DNA of 64,000 nucleotides from Mycobacterium deserti (GCF_025345615.1 NZ_JAODWD010000007.1:1-64000); one strand, 5' to 3'; positions 50,662 to 62,239 are shown, counted from the first letter of the stretch. The notes: generated by a model from the letters alone, not told the origin. Translations and numbers: made by a program.

Positions 50662-51408
50662 GTGATCGTCCTGTTGCCGCCCTCGGAGACCAAGCACACC
50701 GGAGGCGACGGACCGCCGCTGCGCATCGAGTCGCTGAGCTGTCCGGAGCTCGCGCCGTTGCGTGTGTCGCTGGTCGATGAACTGGTGGAACTCGCGGCCG
50801 ATCGCGCGGCCTGCCGGCGCACACTCGGGCTCTCGGCATCGCAGGACGCCGAAATCGAGCGCAATGCCGCACTGCGCAACGCCCCGACGATGTCGGCGAT
50901 CAACCGCTATACCGGTGTCTTGTACGACGCGCTGGACATCGACTCGCTGCGCGGCGCGGCCGCGGCCCGTGCCTTGGGCCGGCTCGCCGTGGCGTCCGCC
51001 TTGTTCGGACTCGTGCGCGCTGACGATCGGATTCCGGCCTACCGCCTCTCGGCGACGTCCAAGTTGCCGGGGCAGCCGACTCTGGCTGCGCGGTGGCGTC
51101 CACTGCTGGAACCGGTCCTGGCCCGGCTGGCGGCGACCGAACTGGTCGTGGACCTGAGGTCCGGGTCCTACGCCGCTCTGGGTCGGCTGCCGAACGCGGT
51201 GCACGTGGACGTCGTCGCCGAGCGGACCGACGGCAGCCGCGCCGTGGTGAGTCACTTCAACAAGGCGCACAAGGGGCGACTAGCCAGGGTGCTGGCCACA
51301 ACGAGGTCGGAACCCAACGATGCAGGCGCCGTCGCGGCCATCGCGCGCCGGGCTGGGTTGACGGTGGAACGTCGTGGTGGCCAGCTCACGGTCGTCATCC
51401 CCGCGTGA
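50662..51408 (+). CDS. YaaA-family (DUF328) peroxide-stress protein
   Basis: 248 aa from GTG. The YaaA family signature is clear: N-terminal VLLPPSETK, central NRYTGVLYDALD, and C-terminal SHFNKAHKGRLARVL. In E. coli YaaA limits free iron during peroxide stress. The gene stands 30 nt after the NlpC/P60 gene and is convergent with a secreted protein gene; a long perfect hairpin lies in between. Confidence 0.92.
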   Translation: MIVLLPPSETKHTGGDGPPLRIESLSCPELAPLRVSLVDELVELAADRAACRRTLGLSASQDAEIERNAALRNAPTMSAINRYTGVLYDALDIDSLRGAAAARALGRLAVASALFGLVRADDRIPAYRLSATSKLPGQPTLAARWRPLLEPVLARLAATELVVDLRSGSYAALGRLPNAVHVDVVAERTDGSRAVVSHFNKAHKGRLARVLATTRSEPNDAGAVAAIARRAGLTVERRGGQLTVVIPA

Positions 51409-51434
51409 CGGTCCGAGGCGTTCGATCCGTCTGC

Positions 51435-51491
51435 CGAACGTTCCTTACCGCACGAACTATGGCCGAAGTCTCGAGCGGTAAGGAACGTTCG
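51435..51491. terminator. Long perfect inverted repeat between convergent genes
   Basis: Arms at 51435-51451 and 51475-51491 are perfectly complementary over 17 bp (core GAACGTTCCTTACCG) with a 23-nt loop. It lies between the convergent yaaA-type and secreted-protein genes and may work as a bidirectional terminator or be a dispersed palindromic repeat. Confidence 0.6.
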
Positions 51492-51514
51492 CGCGTGACG
51501 ACCTGGGGCGCGGC

Positions 51515-52033
51515 TTAGATCTTGACGATCAGGTCGGTGGTGTAGAACTCCGCCGGGTTCTGCGAGAACCGATCGGGCCGGCTGATGAACACCCACGCCC
51601 CGGTAGCGCCCGGTGCGATGGGAGCCGAGAGGCTGGTGGCCGCCGCGCCCGCACCGTCGATGTTCAACGCCCCGACCGCGACGCCGGGGTCACCGCCGAT
51701 GCAACTCGCCGAAGAGGGCCGCGGCACCTGGATCAGCCTGACGTCGTAGCGGATGTTCGGAATCGCGGTGGCGATCTGGATGTCGGCGCTCACGGTGGAC
51801 CCGTCACTACGGATGACCGCGGTGGCCCGCGCGTACCCCGTGGGGCCGTTGAAGTCGGTCTCGCTGAAGTCGCACCGTCGCAGCATCTGGGCGAACGGCG
51901 CGAACGTGCCGCCTCCGCTGTTGTCTTTGACCCCGTCAGCGCCGGCGGTGCCTGCGGCGCCGAGCACCGGCCCCAGTGGCGTCGCCACGGCGACAGCCGC
52001 CAGCAAGGTCATCAATCGTGTCGTTCGGCGCAT
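51515..52033 (-). CDS. Secreted protein of unknown function
   Basis: 172 aa; ATG preceded by GGGGAC. Signal peptide to about residue 33 (MTLLAAVAVATPLG.. AGTAGADG). The mature domain contains two Cys (RRCDF, SSCIGG) likely disulfide-bonded, strands such as GYARATAVIRSDGSTVSADIQIATA, and ends with TTDLIVKI. I do not recognise the family with confidence; similar small beta-rich exported proteins are common in mycobacteria. Monocistronic. Confidence 0.7.
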   Translation of the reverse strand: MRRTTRLMTLLAAVAVATPLGPVLGAAGTAGADGVKDNSGGGTFAPFAQMLRRCDFSETDFNGPTGYARATAVIRSDGSTVSADIQIATAIPNIRYDVRLIQVPRPSSASCIGGDPGVAVGALNIDGAGAAATSLSAPIAPGATGAWVFISRPDRFSQNPAEFYTTDLIVKI

Positions 52034-52178
52034 GGGCACGTCCCCGTTCTTCGATTCGCCGGTGAACCGCGGTACCGACGGTATTGACCACCGTCGTTAC
52101 GGTAAACCACTGATCCGCTGCACCGGACCACTTCGCGCGCTGATCGGCGACCGCGTTTGGCTGCCGTACCGTTGAAGC

Positions 52179-53039
52179 ATGACGGTGTTGCCGGATCTCG
52201 GCGCTATGCGTACGAACCTGGGGCGCAGCTTGTTCGGCATGGTTGCCGGACCGGAAGGCCCCGCCAACCGCGCGCGCATCCACGAGACCGCGGGGCCGCG
52301 CTGGTTCGACGACGACCGCCCCATCCGGCGAGTGCACGGTGACGCGTCGATGTTCGTCGGCGGTTTGCGGGCTCTGCTCCTGCAATCGCTGCACCCGTTG
52401 GCCATGGCGGGCGTCGCCGAGCACTCCGACTATCGGGGCGACCCGTGGGGCCGGCTGCAGCGCACCAGCACGTTCCTCGCGGTTACCACCTTCGGCACCG
52501 CGGCCGACGCGCAGCGCTCAGTCGACAAAGTCCGGGGCATCCACCGACGGGTGCACGGCATCGCCCCCGACGGGCGGGCGTATCAGGCCAGTGACCCGCA
52601 TCTGCTCGAATGGGTGCACATCGCCGAGGTCGACAGTTTCCTGCTCGCCCATCAGCAGTACGGTGCCGAACCGCTGGACGCGAGCGGCCGTGACGGGTAC
52701 GTCGCCGACACCGCCCGGGTGGCTGAGGCGCTCGGAGTCATCGATCCGCCCCGCACCGAACGCGAACTGGCCGAACGCATCGAGGCGTACCGGCCGGAGC
52801 TGACCGGGACCGCTGCGGCGCGAGAGGCCGCCCGGTTCCTTCTGCTGACTCCCCCGCTGCCGATCGTCGCCCGCGCGCCCTACGGCCTGCTGGCTGCGGC
52901 GTCGGTGGCGATGTTGCCGTCCTGGGCCCGAATGCCCCTGCTGCTGCCGTACTTTCCGCCGGTCGAGGGAACCGTGATCCGGCTCGCCGGCCGTGTGCTC
53001 GTCGGCGGGATCCGGTGGGCGCTGACGGCGAGCCAGTGA
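52179..53039 (+). CDS. DUF2236/MpaB-type oxygenase-family protein
   Basis: 286 aa. The DUF2236 (MpaB/latex-clearing-protein-like) domain fills the chain: RVHGDASMFVGGLRALLLQSLHPLAMAGVAEHS near the N terminus, LLEWVHIAEVDSFLLAH in the middle with conserved His/Glu, and LPSWARMPLLLPYFPPVEG near the end. Family members bind b-type haem and some oxygenate isoprenoids; most mycobacterial ones are uncharacterised. It ends 4 nt before the convergent acyl-CoA ligase gene. Confidence 0.87.
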   Translation: MTVLPDLGAMRTNLGRSLFGMVAGPEGPANRARIHETAGPRWFDDDRPIRRVHGDASMFVGGLRALLLQSLHPLAMAGVAEHSDYRGDPWGRLQRTSTFLAVTTFGTAADAQRSVDKVRGIHRRVHGIAPDGRAYQASDPHLLEWVHIAEVDSFLLAHQQYGAEPLDASGRDGYVADTARVAEALGVIDPPRTERELAERIEAYRPELTGTAAAREAARFLLLTPPLPIVARAPYGLLAAASVAMLPSWARMPLLLPYFPPVEGTVIRLAGRVLVGGIRWALTASQ

Positions 53040-53043
53040 TCGG

Positions 53044-54675
<1,632 letters not shown>

Positions 54676-54825
54676 GGCCGCCCCCAGGTGTGTACCCCCG
54701 ACAGCGCCATGATGGTGCATCGAGCGGCGGTTCGGCCGGGAACGGCGAAAGATGCGGGCACGATCACCTTGTGTTGTGTGCGATCGCAACCGTTTACGGC
54801 GCAGTCGATTCTGCTGCGGCGACGC

Positions 54826-55104
54826 TCAGCCAAGTCGCTCGTGCAGGCGGACTGTCACGTTGTCGCCGACTCCTTTGTTTAGGAGCAGGCGAAGGTCCGC
54901 CTTTACCGGCAGCTTGTGGGTGCCGTCGCCGAGTGCCATGAAGGAGCTCTGGAACGGGTGACCGTCGATCGCACCGCGCACCTTCACCAGTCCGCGGGTG
55001 CCGAAGAACTCGGCCGAACCGGGCATCACGACATACGTCCACCCGCCCTTGGCGTCGCTCTTCTGCAGTGGTGCGCTGAATTCCCGGTTGAGTCGCTCGC
55101 TCAT
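54826..55104 (-). CDS. DUF1905-family small protein
   Basis: 92 aa. Matches the short beta-rich DUF1905 domain: FSAPLQKSDAKGGWTYVVMP, GLVKVRGAIDGHPF and a LLNKGVGDNVTV-type end. Function unknown; often a stand-alone cytosolic protein in actinobacteria, sometimes fused to YdeI-like domains. Divergent from the hotdog-like protein gene with an 86-bp gap. Confidence 0.85.
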   Translation of the reverse strand: MSERLNREFSAPLQKSDAKGGWTYVVMPGSAEFFGTRGLVKVRGAIDGHPFQSSFMALGDGTHKLPVKADLRLLLNKGVGDNVTVRLHERLG

Positions 55105-55190
55105 GAGGTGGCCTTCCGACGGGCTTTGGTGGTGTCATCGTCATGACGACTCGACGCCGCGCGAGTCGACCATACGACTCAGGAGTGTGC

Positions 55191-56039
55191 ATGCTGCGAG
55201 ACATTCGCGAGCTGGCCGATTCGCCACAGGAGTACGCCGCTGAACTCCGCCGCCGCTGGGGTGGGCTGCTGAGCTACCGCTACATCGGCCGCAGTTACGC
55301 GCAGATGGACCTGGTCGAGGAGGACAACACCGTCACGCTGCGTCGGGACATGCGCAACGCCGACGGCGGGTTGTTGTTCGCGGTGCTGGGCATCTCGGCG
55401 CCCGAGAGCGGCCACATGTCCGATCTGGAGGCGGTGCCGAACCCCGTCATCCACTCCTGCCAGATCCTCGACGCGGGTCGCGACGTCCAGCGCATCGACG
55501 TGGTCTCCGAGGAATTACGGGTCGGCCGTCAGATGGGCTACAGCCGCGCCAAGATCGTCGACGCGGACCGGCCGGAACGCGTTCTCGCGCTGATCGAGGG
55601 CCAGGGCGTCAGCATCGGCGTCCCGCCCGACGTTCTCGAGCGCATGGAAGCCAACCCTCTCGAGGTGGTCGACTCCCCCGACCTGCCGCCGCTGTGGCAG
55701 GTTTTCGGCGGCCACCGAAGGCCCGACGGCAACTGGGGCCTGCCTGAGCTGGCCGTCGAGGTCGCCTCACCGGACGCGGCGCTGCACGTCGGACCGCAAT
55801 TCGTCATCCTCGAGACAGCTGCGCTCGACGCCGCGGCAGCCGCCGCGGGCACGGATCGGTTGCAGGGGGTGTCATGCCACGTGATGTTCATGGCGCGCGG
55901 CAAGACCGGGCCGTTCCGGGTGGAGGCCGAACCCGCGCCAGGTGCCGACGGCACGGTCGCGGTACGGGTACTGATGTATGACGAAGGCGTGGGTGACCGT
56001 GTGACCACCGCGGGGTCGTACCTGTTCCGTGTGGCCTAG
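55191..56039 (+). CDS. Probable double-hotdog thioesterase-like protein
   Basis: 282 aa; ATG with CTCAGGAG upstream. The sequence has no signal peptide or membrane segment. An N-terminal half (RNADGGLLFAVLGIS, VPNPVIHSCQILDAG) and a C-terminal half (GPQFVILETAALDAAA, VSCHVMFMARGKTGPFRVEAE) look like two related hotdog-type repeats, as in PaaI/acyl-CoA thioesterase-like mycobacterial proteins. The catalytic residues are not clearly identifiable, so ligand or substrate is open. It precedes the alpha/beta hydrolase by 38 bp. Confidence 0.6.
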   Translation: MLRDIRELADSPQEYAAELRRRWGGLLSYRYIGRSYAQMDLVEEDNTVTLRRDMRNADGGLLFAVLGISAPESGHMSDLEAVPNPVIHSCQILDAGRDVQRIDVVSEELRVGRQMGYSRAKIVDADRPERVLALIEGQGVSIGVPPDVLERMEANPLEVVDSPDLPPLWQVFGGHRRPDGNWGLPELAVEVASPDAALHVGPQFVILETAALDAAAAAAGTDRLQGVSCHVMFMARGKTGPFRVEAEPAPGADGTVAVRVLMYDEGVGDRVTTAGSYLFRVA

Positions 56040-56077
56040 CCCACAGCGGGGCTGGGCCCGCGTGCGACACTTTCGCC

Positions 56078-56992
56078 ATGGTCGTCGCAATCGCCCGCCC
56101 CAAACTCGAAGGCAACGTCGCCGTGGGGGAAGACCGTCAGATCGGTTTCGCCGAGTTCGGTGATCCGCAGGGGCGCGCCATCTTCTGGCTGCACGGCACG
56201 CCGGGTGCCCGCCGCCAGATTCCGATGGAGGCGCGCGTCTACGCCGAGAAGGCACACATCCGCCTCATCGGCCTCGACCGGCCGGGCATCGGATCATCGA
56301 CGCAGTACCGGTACGACACCGTGGTCTCCTTCGCCGAGGACCTGCGCACCATCGCCGACACACTCGGCATCGATCGGATGGTCGTCGTCGGCCTGTCCGG
56401 CGGCGGGCCGTACACGCTCGGGTGTGCCGCGGCGATGCCTGATCGCGTCGTGGCGGCGGGTGTCATCGGCGGCGTCGCACCCACGGTCGGGTCCGACGCC
56501 ATCACCGGTGGCCTGATGGGCAACCTCGGCATGCGCGTCGCGCCGCTGCTGCAGTACGCCGGGCTGCCCATCGGCCTCATCGCCTCCGCGCTCATCCGGT
56601 TCATCAAGCCGGTCGCCTCGCCCGCGGCCGATCTGTACGGCCGCGTGTCACCGGAGGCCGACCGCCGGCTGCTGGCCCGGCCCGAGATCAAAGCGATGTT
56701 CCTCGACGACCTGCTCAACGGCAGCCGTAAGCAGCTGGCCGCCCCGTTCGCCGACATCGTCGTGTTCTCCCGGGATTGGGGATTCCGGCTTGACGAAATC
56801 ACCGTGCCGGTCCGCTGGTGGCACGGCGACGCCGACCACATCGTCCCCTACGCGCACGGTCAACATGTGGTCTCTCGCCTCTCCGACGCCGAGCTGTATC
56901 CGATGCCGGGCGAAAGCCATCTCGCCGGCCTCGGCCGTGCCGAGGAGATCCTGCAAACGATGATCAAGGTGTGGGACGAGTACGAGTCCTAG
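56078..56992 (+). CDS. Alpha/beta hydrolase
   Basis: 304 aa from ATG. Complete triad: Ser in VVGLSGGGPYTLG, Asp in HGDADHIVPYAHG and His in GESHLAGLG; the oxyanion region is WLHGTPGARRQ. A helical cap region spans about residues 160-230. General cytosolic esterase/lipase-type fold; substrate not predictable. It ends overlapping the convergent Eis gene by 4 nt. Confidence 0.9.
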   Translation: MVVAIARPKLEGNVAVGEDRQIGFAEFGDPQGRAIFWLHGTPGARRQIPMEARVYAEKAHIRLIGLDRPGIGSSTQYRYDTVVSFAEDLRTIADTLGIDRMVVVGLSGGGPYTLGCAAAMPDRVVAAGVIGGVAPTVGSDAITGGLMGNLGMRVAPLLQYAGLPIGLIASALIRFIKPVASPAADLYGRVSPEADRRLLARPEIKAMFLDDLLNGSRKQLAAPFADIVVFSRDWGFRLDEITVPVRWWHGDADHIVPYAHGQHVVSRLSDAELYPMPGESHLAGLGRAEEILQTMIKVWDEYES

Positions 56993-58218
56993 AAGCCGAA
57001 TCCCAGCTCGGCGGGCACATCGGTGGCGAAGGCGGCATCGAGACCGGCCAAGACCTCTGAGTCGTTGCTGCGCAACCGGTCTGCCGCTGCGAACGCCGAT
57101 GGGCGATGGGCGCCCAAATAGAGGCTGCCCAGTACGTCCTGTCCCATCCGGACGTCGGCCGCGGCGTCGGTAGGTGTGCAGCGGGCACGCCCGTCGTGGA
57201 TCTGCAACGCGAATCTGCCACCGTCGCTACGGAAATCGTCGGTCACCTCAATGACCGTCGACAACTCCGCCCGGTACGCGCGCGCTTCCAGTGCGGCCGG
57301 GATGTTCATGATGCGCAGCCACAGGTCGTCCTGGCGGTGCGTGACCCTGGCCTGCCGGGAGTCGGTCAGAAGATACGGCAGCGGGTCGGCCGGGTGCGTA
57401 CCGAACCGGATGCTCTTCATCAGGTCGAGGCCCACCAGCGCCCGGGACAGCGCGACATGCGCGTCACGGGTGACCGCCCTCAGTTCGGCGACCCGCACGA
57501 ACATCGGGTCGTCACCGAAAACTCGGTACAGCGCGTAGCCGTCAGGGTGCAGGAAGGTGAACCAGGCTGTGCCGCCGCGTCGTTGGCTCTCCCGGTCGGT
57601 CAGCAGTTCGTCCCACAGTGGGCGCGGCCGCGCAATGCCGCCCGGCGTCGCAAGGCGCCAGCGCTCGTAGATCGCTTCGAGGTCGGCGCGGTGGTCAGTG
57701 GGCTTCACCAACCGCACACCGCCCGGATCGGGAGCGTCGGCGCGGAAGCTCGTGACGTGGCGCTCGACGGTGAGTTCCTCCTCGATGGTCGCCGGGCCGT
57801 AGCCGAAGCGGCCGTAGATCCCGCCCTCGCTGGCGGTCAGCCCGGCGAGCGGATACCCGTTCGCAGCGATGCGGTCATGCAGTTCGGTGTACATGGCACG
57901 CAGCAACCCGCGCCTGCGATGGGTCGGCGCCACCGCGACGATCGTGACACCGGCCATCGGGAGCACCGCGCCGCCAGGCACCGTCAGCCGGAGGTCGAGA
58001 TAGTGCGCCATGCCGACCACGTCGTCGCCGTCGCACGCGAGTACCGAGCCGCCTGCGGGGATCGACGACCGCCATGCGCAGAAGGTCTCCGACGGCCCGA
58101 AGACGCCGAAGCAGGTGGCGTCCAGCAATTCGATCGCGGGCCAGTCCGCGTCAATTGCGGAGCGGATATCTACGGCATTCGGAGCTTCTGAGGCCGGCAC
58201 AGAACTCGACGGTGCCAC
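56989..58218 (-). CDS. eis: Eis-type N-acetyltransferase
   Basis: 409 aa. Eis architecture: a GNAT domain (VTIVAVAPTHRRRGLLRAMYTEL is the acetyl-CoA P-loop), a second GNAT-like region (with LVGLDLMKSIRF) and a C-terminal sterol-carrier-like part ending at Phe409, whose free carboxylate acts as the general base in known Eis proteins; GLTASEGGIYGRFGYG carries the conserved Tyr. Eis enzymes acetylate several amines, including aminoglycosides in M. tuberculosis; the physiological target here is unknown. Confidence 0.93.
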   Translation of the reverse strand: MAPSSSVPASEAPNAVDIRSAIDADWPAIELLDATCFGVFGPSETFCAWRSSIPAGGSVLACDGDDVVGMAHYLDLRLTVPGGAVLPMAGVTIVAVAPTHRRRGLLRAMYTELHDRIAANGYPLAGLTASEGGIYGRFGYGPATIEEELTVERHVTSFRADAPDPGGVRLVKPTDHRADLEAIYERWRLATPGGIARPRPLWDELLTDRESQRRGGTAWFTFLHPDGYALYRVFGDDPMFVRVAELRAVTRDAHVALSRALVGLDLMKSIRFGTHPADPLPYLLTDSRQARVTHRQDDLWLRIMNIPAALEARAYRAELSTVIEVTDDFRSDGGRFALQIHDGRARCTPTDAAADVRMGQDVLGSLYLGAHRPSAFAAADRLRSNDSEVLAGLDAAFATDVPAELGFGF

Positions 58219-58407
58219 AGGCCGGTGGCTGAGCGCATCCGATTTTCAAGACAATCTTCGCCGTCAGGTCCCCAGCCGCATGGCTTTTGGGTATCGATTC
58301 GCGGGGACACGTCAGACGAGTGGGTGGTCACGCCTGGCGCATACGACATCGATGAAGTTAGTCGTACACCGGTGGACCAGCGCTGTGCCGACTGTCAGTA
58401 TTCAGGC

Positions 58408-61167
58408 ATGGCCACACATGTGGTGGGTCGTGATAGCGAATTTCAGGCACTCGATGGGTTCCTCGCGTCCATGTCGGCGGGGCCGTCGGCGTTGGTGGTG
58501 GAGGGCGCAGCAGGTATCGGCAAGACCACCGTGTGGCTCGCGGGCCTTGAGCGGGCGAAAAACCTCGGGATTCGCGTGTTGTCGACTCGAACGACTTCGG
58601 CGGAGTCGGTGCTCGCTTATTCATCGTTGGCCGATCTACTGGGCGATTTGGACGACGACGACTTCGCGGCTTTACCGCCGCCGCAGAGAATTGCGATCGA
58701 TCAGGTTCTATTGCGGGGCGACGCCGATGGGCTGGTATGCGATCAGCGCGCGGTGGCGGCGGCATTTGTATCAGTCATCGAGCGACTCGCCGAAATTTCT
58801 GCTGTTCTGATGGCGATCGACGATCTGCAATGGCTCGACCTGCCGAGCGCGCATATCGTGTCGTCTGCCGTCCGTCGGCTCCCCGCGCCGGTTGGCGTGC
58901 TTGCGACCGTGCGTACCGAGACGCAAGCTGCCGAGCCGAGAATGTCACTGGAGTTGTGCGAGCCAGAAAAGGTGCGCCACCTCAGAGTGGGCGCGCTCAG
59001 CGCTGGCGCCTTGCACGCAGTGCTATCCGAGCGTCTAGGTCGGTCGTTCTCGCGGCCTAAAATGCGTCAAATCTGCGATGTTTCGGGCGGAAATCCGTTT
59101 TATGCCCTGGAACTCGCGGGAGCGATGGACGACGATGCGACAGATGTTGGCACGTCGTTGCCGCCCACTTTGGGCGAACTGGTGCGGGCACGGATCGGCG
59201 GCCTCGACCCCCAGTTGCAGACGGCGCTGCTTGCCGCGGCGTGTGTGGCTACTCCCACGGTGACGTTGGTGGCCGCAGCCACCGGCTGCGACGTCGAGCA
59301 CGTCCGCGGGATGCTCGCGGATGCCGAATCCAAGGGCATCGTCGGAATCGAGGGCCACCGGCTGCGTTTCACGCACCCGTTGTTGGCCCGAGGCGTTCAA
59401 ACCGGCGCGTCCCCGACCAAGCGCAGGAATATGCATCGGCGGCTGGCCGAGCTCGTTGAGCACCCCGAGCTCAGAGCGAGGCACCTGGCCCTGGCAGCGA
59501 CATCCGGCGATCCGGACACAGTGCTCTCGCTGGACACAGCAGCCGAGTCGGCTCGCGTGCGAGGTGCACCCGCGACTGCAGCTGAACTACTCGGGCTGGC
59601 TATGGGGCTCGGTGGGGACACCCCTGAGCGCCGAATCCGGTTGGCCCGATATCATTTCGAAGCTGGAGAGCCTGCGCAATCACGCGCCCTGCTCGTGAAG
59701 ACCATCGAGATGTTGGCGCCCGGAATGCTGCGAGCTGATGCCTCGAATCTGCTCGCCGTTGTGCACATATTCGAAGACAGTCTTTCGGAGGCATCCGCCG
59801 TGCTGCAGGCCGCAGTCGACCAGACCGGCGACAATCTTGCACTGAAGGTTCAGATGTTGGTCACGTTGTCGTTTGCCCTCCTTAATGCCGGTGAGGTGAC
59901 GTCTGCCCTGTGCAACGTCGAGGACGCCGTTGCGAACGCCGAGCATCTCGGGCAGCCGCAACAGCTGAGCCAGGCGCTAGGTATGCGGACCATGCTGCAC
60001 TTCTTGGCTGGAAACGGCCTCGAGGGCGAAGGCCTACGCCGCGCACTCGCATCAGAGGAGCCTCATTCGGACCTGCCAGTGGCGTTTCGACCCAGCATGC
60101 AGAACGCCATGCTGCTCTCGTGGACGGGACACCTGCCCCAGGCCCGGAAAGCAATGCTGTCGATCCGGCGGCGCTGTATCGAACGCGGCGAAGAGAGCGA
60201 GTGGATGTTCGTCGCTTTCAACAGTTTTCTCAACGAGATTTGGATTGGGGACTTCAGGGAAGCCGCCACGGTCGCCGACGACGCCGCCGAACGGGCGCAG
60301 CAGATGGGTGGCGACGTCAACCTTTCCGCAGCTTTGACAATGCGGGCGGCGCTTGCCACCTATGCCGGCCGGGCCGGCGAGGCGCGGGCCGACGCAACAG
60401 AGGCATTAGCGGCCAGCCAGCGGTGCGGCTCAGCCATTTTGGCGGGGTGGCCCATCACGATCCTCGGGTTTCTCGAAGTCTCACTGGGCAACCATGGGGC
60501 TGCGCTCACCACATTCGAGCCCATGCTGTCCCGCGTCAAGGACTCACCCAACGCCTCAGAAATCTTCGTGGCTGGGTTCGTTCCTGATGCGGTCGAGGCG
60601 ATGATTGCGCTCGGGCGTGTCAGTGAGGCGGAGGAGATGGTCGACGTCCTTGAACGCAACGGCCATCGGCTTGACCGTCCGTGGATGCTAGCGACCAGCG
60701 GTCGTTGTCGAGCCATGCTGTTTGCCGCCCGCGGAGATGCCGAAGCGGCAGACGTCGCGGCGCAGCGGGCAATGGCCGAACATGACCGCCTCCCCATGCC
60801 GTTCGAGCGTGCCCGTACACAGCTGCTGGTCGGTCAGCTTCAACGTCGGCAACGGCGGCGGGAGGCCGCCTCGGCGACGCTGCGGGAGGCGTTGGCTACG
60901 TTCGAGTGTCTCGGCACCCCGTTGTGGGCGGAGAGAGCTCATGCAGAGTTGCAGCGGGCTAGCGGCACCAGGACTCGGGCCGAGCTGACCGCCTCGGAGC
61001 GGCGGGTCGCCGAACTGGCGGCCACTGGTATCACCAATCGCGAGATGGCCGCCGCGCTGTTCATCAGCCCAAAAACTGTGGAGGCCAATCTCTCCCGCAT
61101 ATATCGCAAGCTCAGTATTCACTCGCGCGCCGAACTGGGCCGACACATGGGTCGACCCGACGGATAG
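58408..61167 (+). CDS. LAL-type LuxR transcriptional regulator with AAA/NACHT-like ATPase domain
   Basis: 919 aa from ATG (MATHVVGRDSEF); ribosome site weak. Walker A GAAGIGKTT (about residues 34-42), Walker B LMAIDDLQWLD; long middle region of tetratricopeptide-like helices (about 400-830); C-terminal LuxR HTH: LTASERRVAELAATGITNREMAA and SPKTVEANLSRIYRKL. Such LALs activate transcription after ATP-dependent multimerisation; inducers are mostly unknown. A decayed partial copy of this gene lies at 63.46-63.98 kb, showing a past duplication of at least this gene end. Confidence 0.94.
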   Translation: MATHVVGRDSEFQALDGFLASMSAGPSALVVEGAAGIGKTTVWLAGLERAKNLGIRVLSTRTTSAESVLAYSSLADLLGDLDDDDFAALPPPQRIAIDQVLLRGDADGLVCDQRAVAAAFVSVIERLAEISAVLMAIDDLQWLDLPSAHIVSSAVRRLPAPVGVLATVRTETQAAEPRMSLELCEPEKVRHLRVGALSAGALHAVLSERLGRSFSRPKMRQICDVSGGNPFYALELAGAMDDDATDVGTSLPPTLGELVRARIGGLDPQLQTALLAAACVATPTVTLVAAATGCDVEHVRGMLADAESKGIVGIEGHRLRFTHPLLARGVQTGASPTKRRNMHRRLAELVEHPELRARHLALAATSGDPDTVLSLDTAAESARVRGAPATAAELLGLAMGLGGDTPERRIRLARYHFEAGEPAQSRALLVKTIEMLAPGMLRADASNLLAVVHIFEDSLSEASAVLQAAVDQTGDNLALKVQMLVTLSFALLNAGEVTSALCNVEDAVANAEHLGQPQQLSQALGMRTMLHFLAGNGLEGEGLRRALASEEPHSDLPVAFRPSMQNAMLLSWTGHLPQARKAMLSIRRRCIERGEESEWMFVAFNSFLNEIWIGDFREAATVADDAAERAQQMGGDVNLSAALTMRAALATYAGRAGEARADATEALAASQRCGSAILAGWPITILGFLEVSLGNHGAALTTFEPMLSRVKDSPNASEIFVAGFVPDAVEAMIALGRVSEAEEMVDVLERNGHRLDRPWMLATSGRCRAMLFAARGDAEAADVAAQRAMAEHDRLPMPFERARTQLLVGQLQRRQRRREAASATLREALATFECLGTPLWAERAHAELQRASGTRTRAELTASERRVAELAATGITNREMAAALFISPKTVEANLSRIYRKLSIHSRAELGRHMGRPDG

Positions 61168-61174
61168 AGCCGGT

Positions 61175-62239
61175 TCATTCGTCGCTGCGCACGCACTCGT
61201 AGGTCAGCTCAATTTCGGGTCCAAGTTCGACAACCTCAAACTGATCGACGGTGATGTCGCTAAAGGAATTTGAATCGATTCCGAGGTCGGCCCATTTGGC
61301 GGAGCTGGTGCGATCGTCGGCGAATGTCAACGGGATCTCGCCGCCGTCTGAGAGCAGCATGCCATGCGTCTTGAGCGCCGTGAGGACGACCTTCTGCGGA
61401 TCCGTGTAGCCCGATTCGTCGAAGTCGGGCTTCAGCCGGAATCGGACACCGTAGGGAGGCGCATTGACGTCGGTGCTCTCCGGACCGCCCGCGTGAGTGG
61501 CTGGAGCTACGTAAACGGCTTCCTTTATCCGATCGTTGGGCAGGATGAAGCGCAGCGCGTGATTTATTGTGCCGGAGGCGACTTCGTCGGCCGTTGGGGT
61601 GAGCGCGGCGATCGGGAAGCCTGCGGCGTCGGCGCTGGTGCACTGTTCACCACGCAGGGTGTCAGGGTACGACTTGTCGAGGTCCCAGACGAAGAAACCC
61701 ACGGCGGTGATGATGTCGTCCGTCGCGGTGCCCTGGTAGACCTCATAAAGCTTGCCCTCCTCCTGTTCGACGACGAGCAGGTGGCAGTCACCCTGAGTTT
61801 CGATGCTGCCGGAGATATCGCAGGTCAGATCTGAGGAGCCTTCGAAGTTGGCGCCCGCCGGGACCGGCATCTGCGCCGGCACCTCATCGCAGTCGGGCCC
61901 GCCAAAGCAGTACTGTTCGGCACCGACCACTTGCAACCGCGGCGTGCTGCTGTCGGCGAAGAATACCGGGATGGAGAAGTCGGTCTGGAATCTATTCCCG
62001 CCGCCCCATCCGCCTAGGTCGTTGAGCGACCGGATGATTGCATCGCTGCGGTCGGACTTGGCGGCACCAGACACGTCAGCCGTCCAGGGCTGCGCACGAC
62101 TGAACAGACCGCCGCGTGCGTTCGGTTCCGCGCTCGCGCCCAACGCCGGCATGTCGTTCATGCTGTCACCGCAGCCAACGGCCGTCACGCACAGCAGGGC
62201 GAGGACAGCCAATCGCGACAGGCGTTCAGCAGAATCCAT
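61175..62239 (-). CDS. Putative lipoprotein, conserved hypothetical
   Basis: 354 aa. The signal ends in TAVGCGDS, a plausible lipobox with Cys23. The mature part has further Cys residues (EQYCFGGPDC, LTCDISG, GDCHLL, GEQCTSA, TYECVRSDE) that likely form disulfides, so it is extracytoplasmic. No catalytic motif or known family was recognised. Its start is 60 bp from a large inverted-repeat element, and it is convergent with the LAL regulator gene. Confidence 0.7.
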   Translation of the reverse strand: MDSAERLSRLAVLALLCVTAVGCGDSMNDMPALGASAEPNARGGLFSRAQPWTADVSGAAKSDRSDAIIRSLNDLGGWGGGNRFQTDFSIPVFFADSSTPRLQVVGAEQYCFGGPDCDEVPAQMPVPAGANFEGSSDLTCDISGSIETQGDCHLLVVEQEEGKLYEVYQGTATDDIITAVGFFVWDLDKSYPDTLRGEQCTSADAAGFPIAALTPTADEVASGTINHALRFILPNDRIKEAVYVAPATHAGGPESTDVNAPPYGVRFRLKPDFDESGYTDPQKVVLTALKTHGMLLSDGGEIPLTFADDRTSSAKWADLGIDSNSFSDITVDQFEVVELGPEIELTYECVRSDE

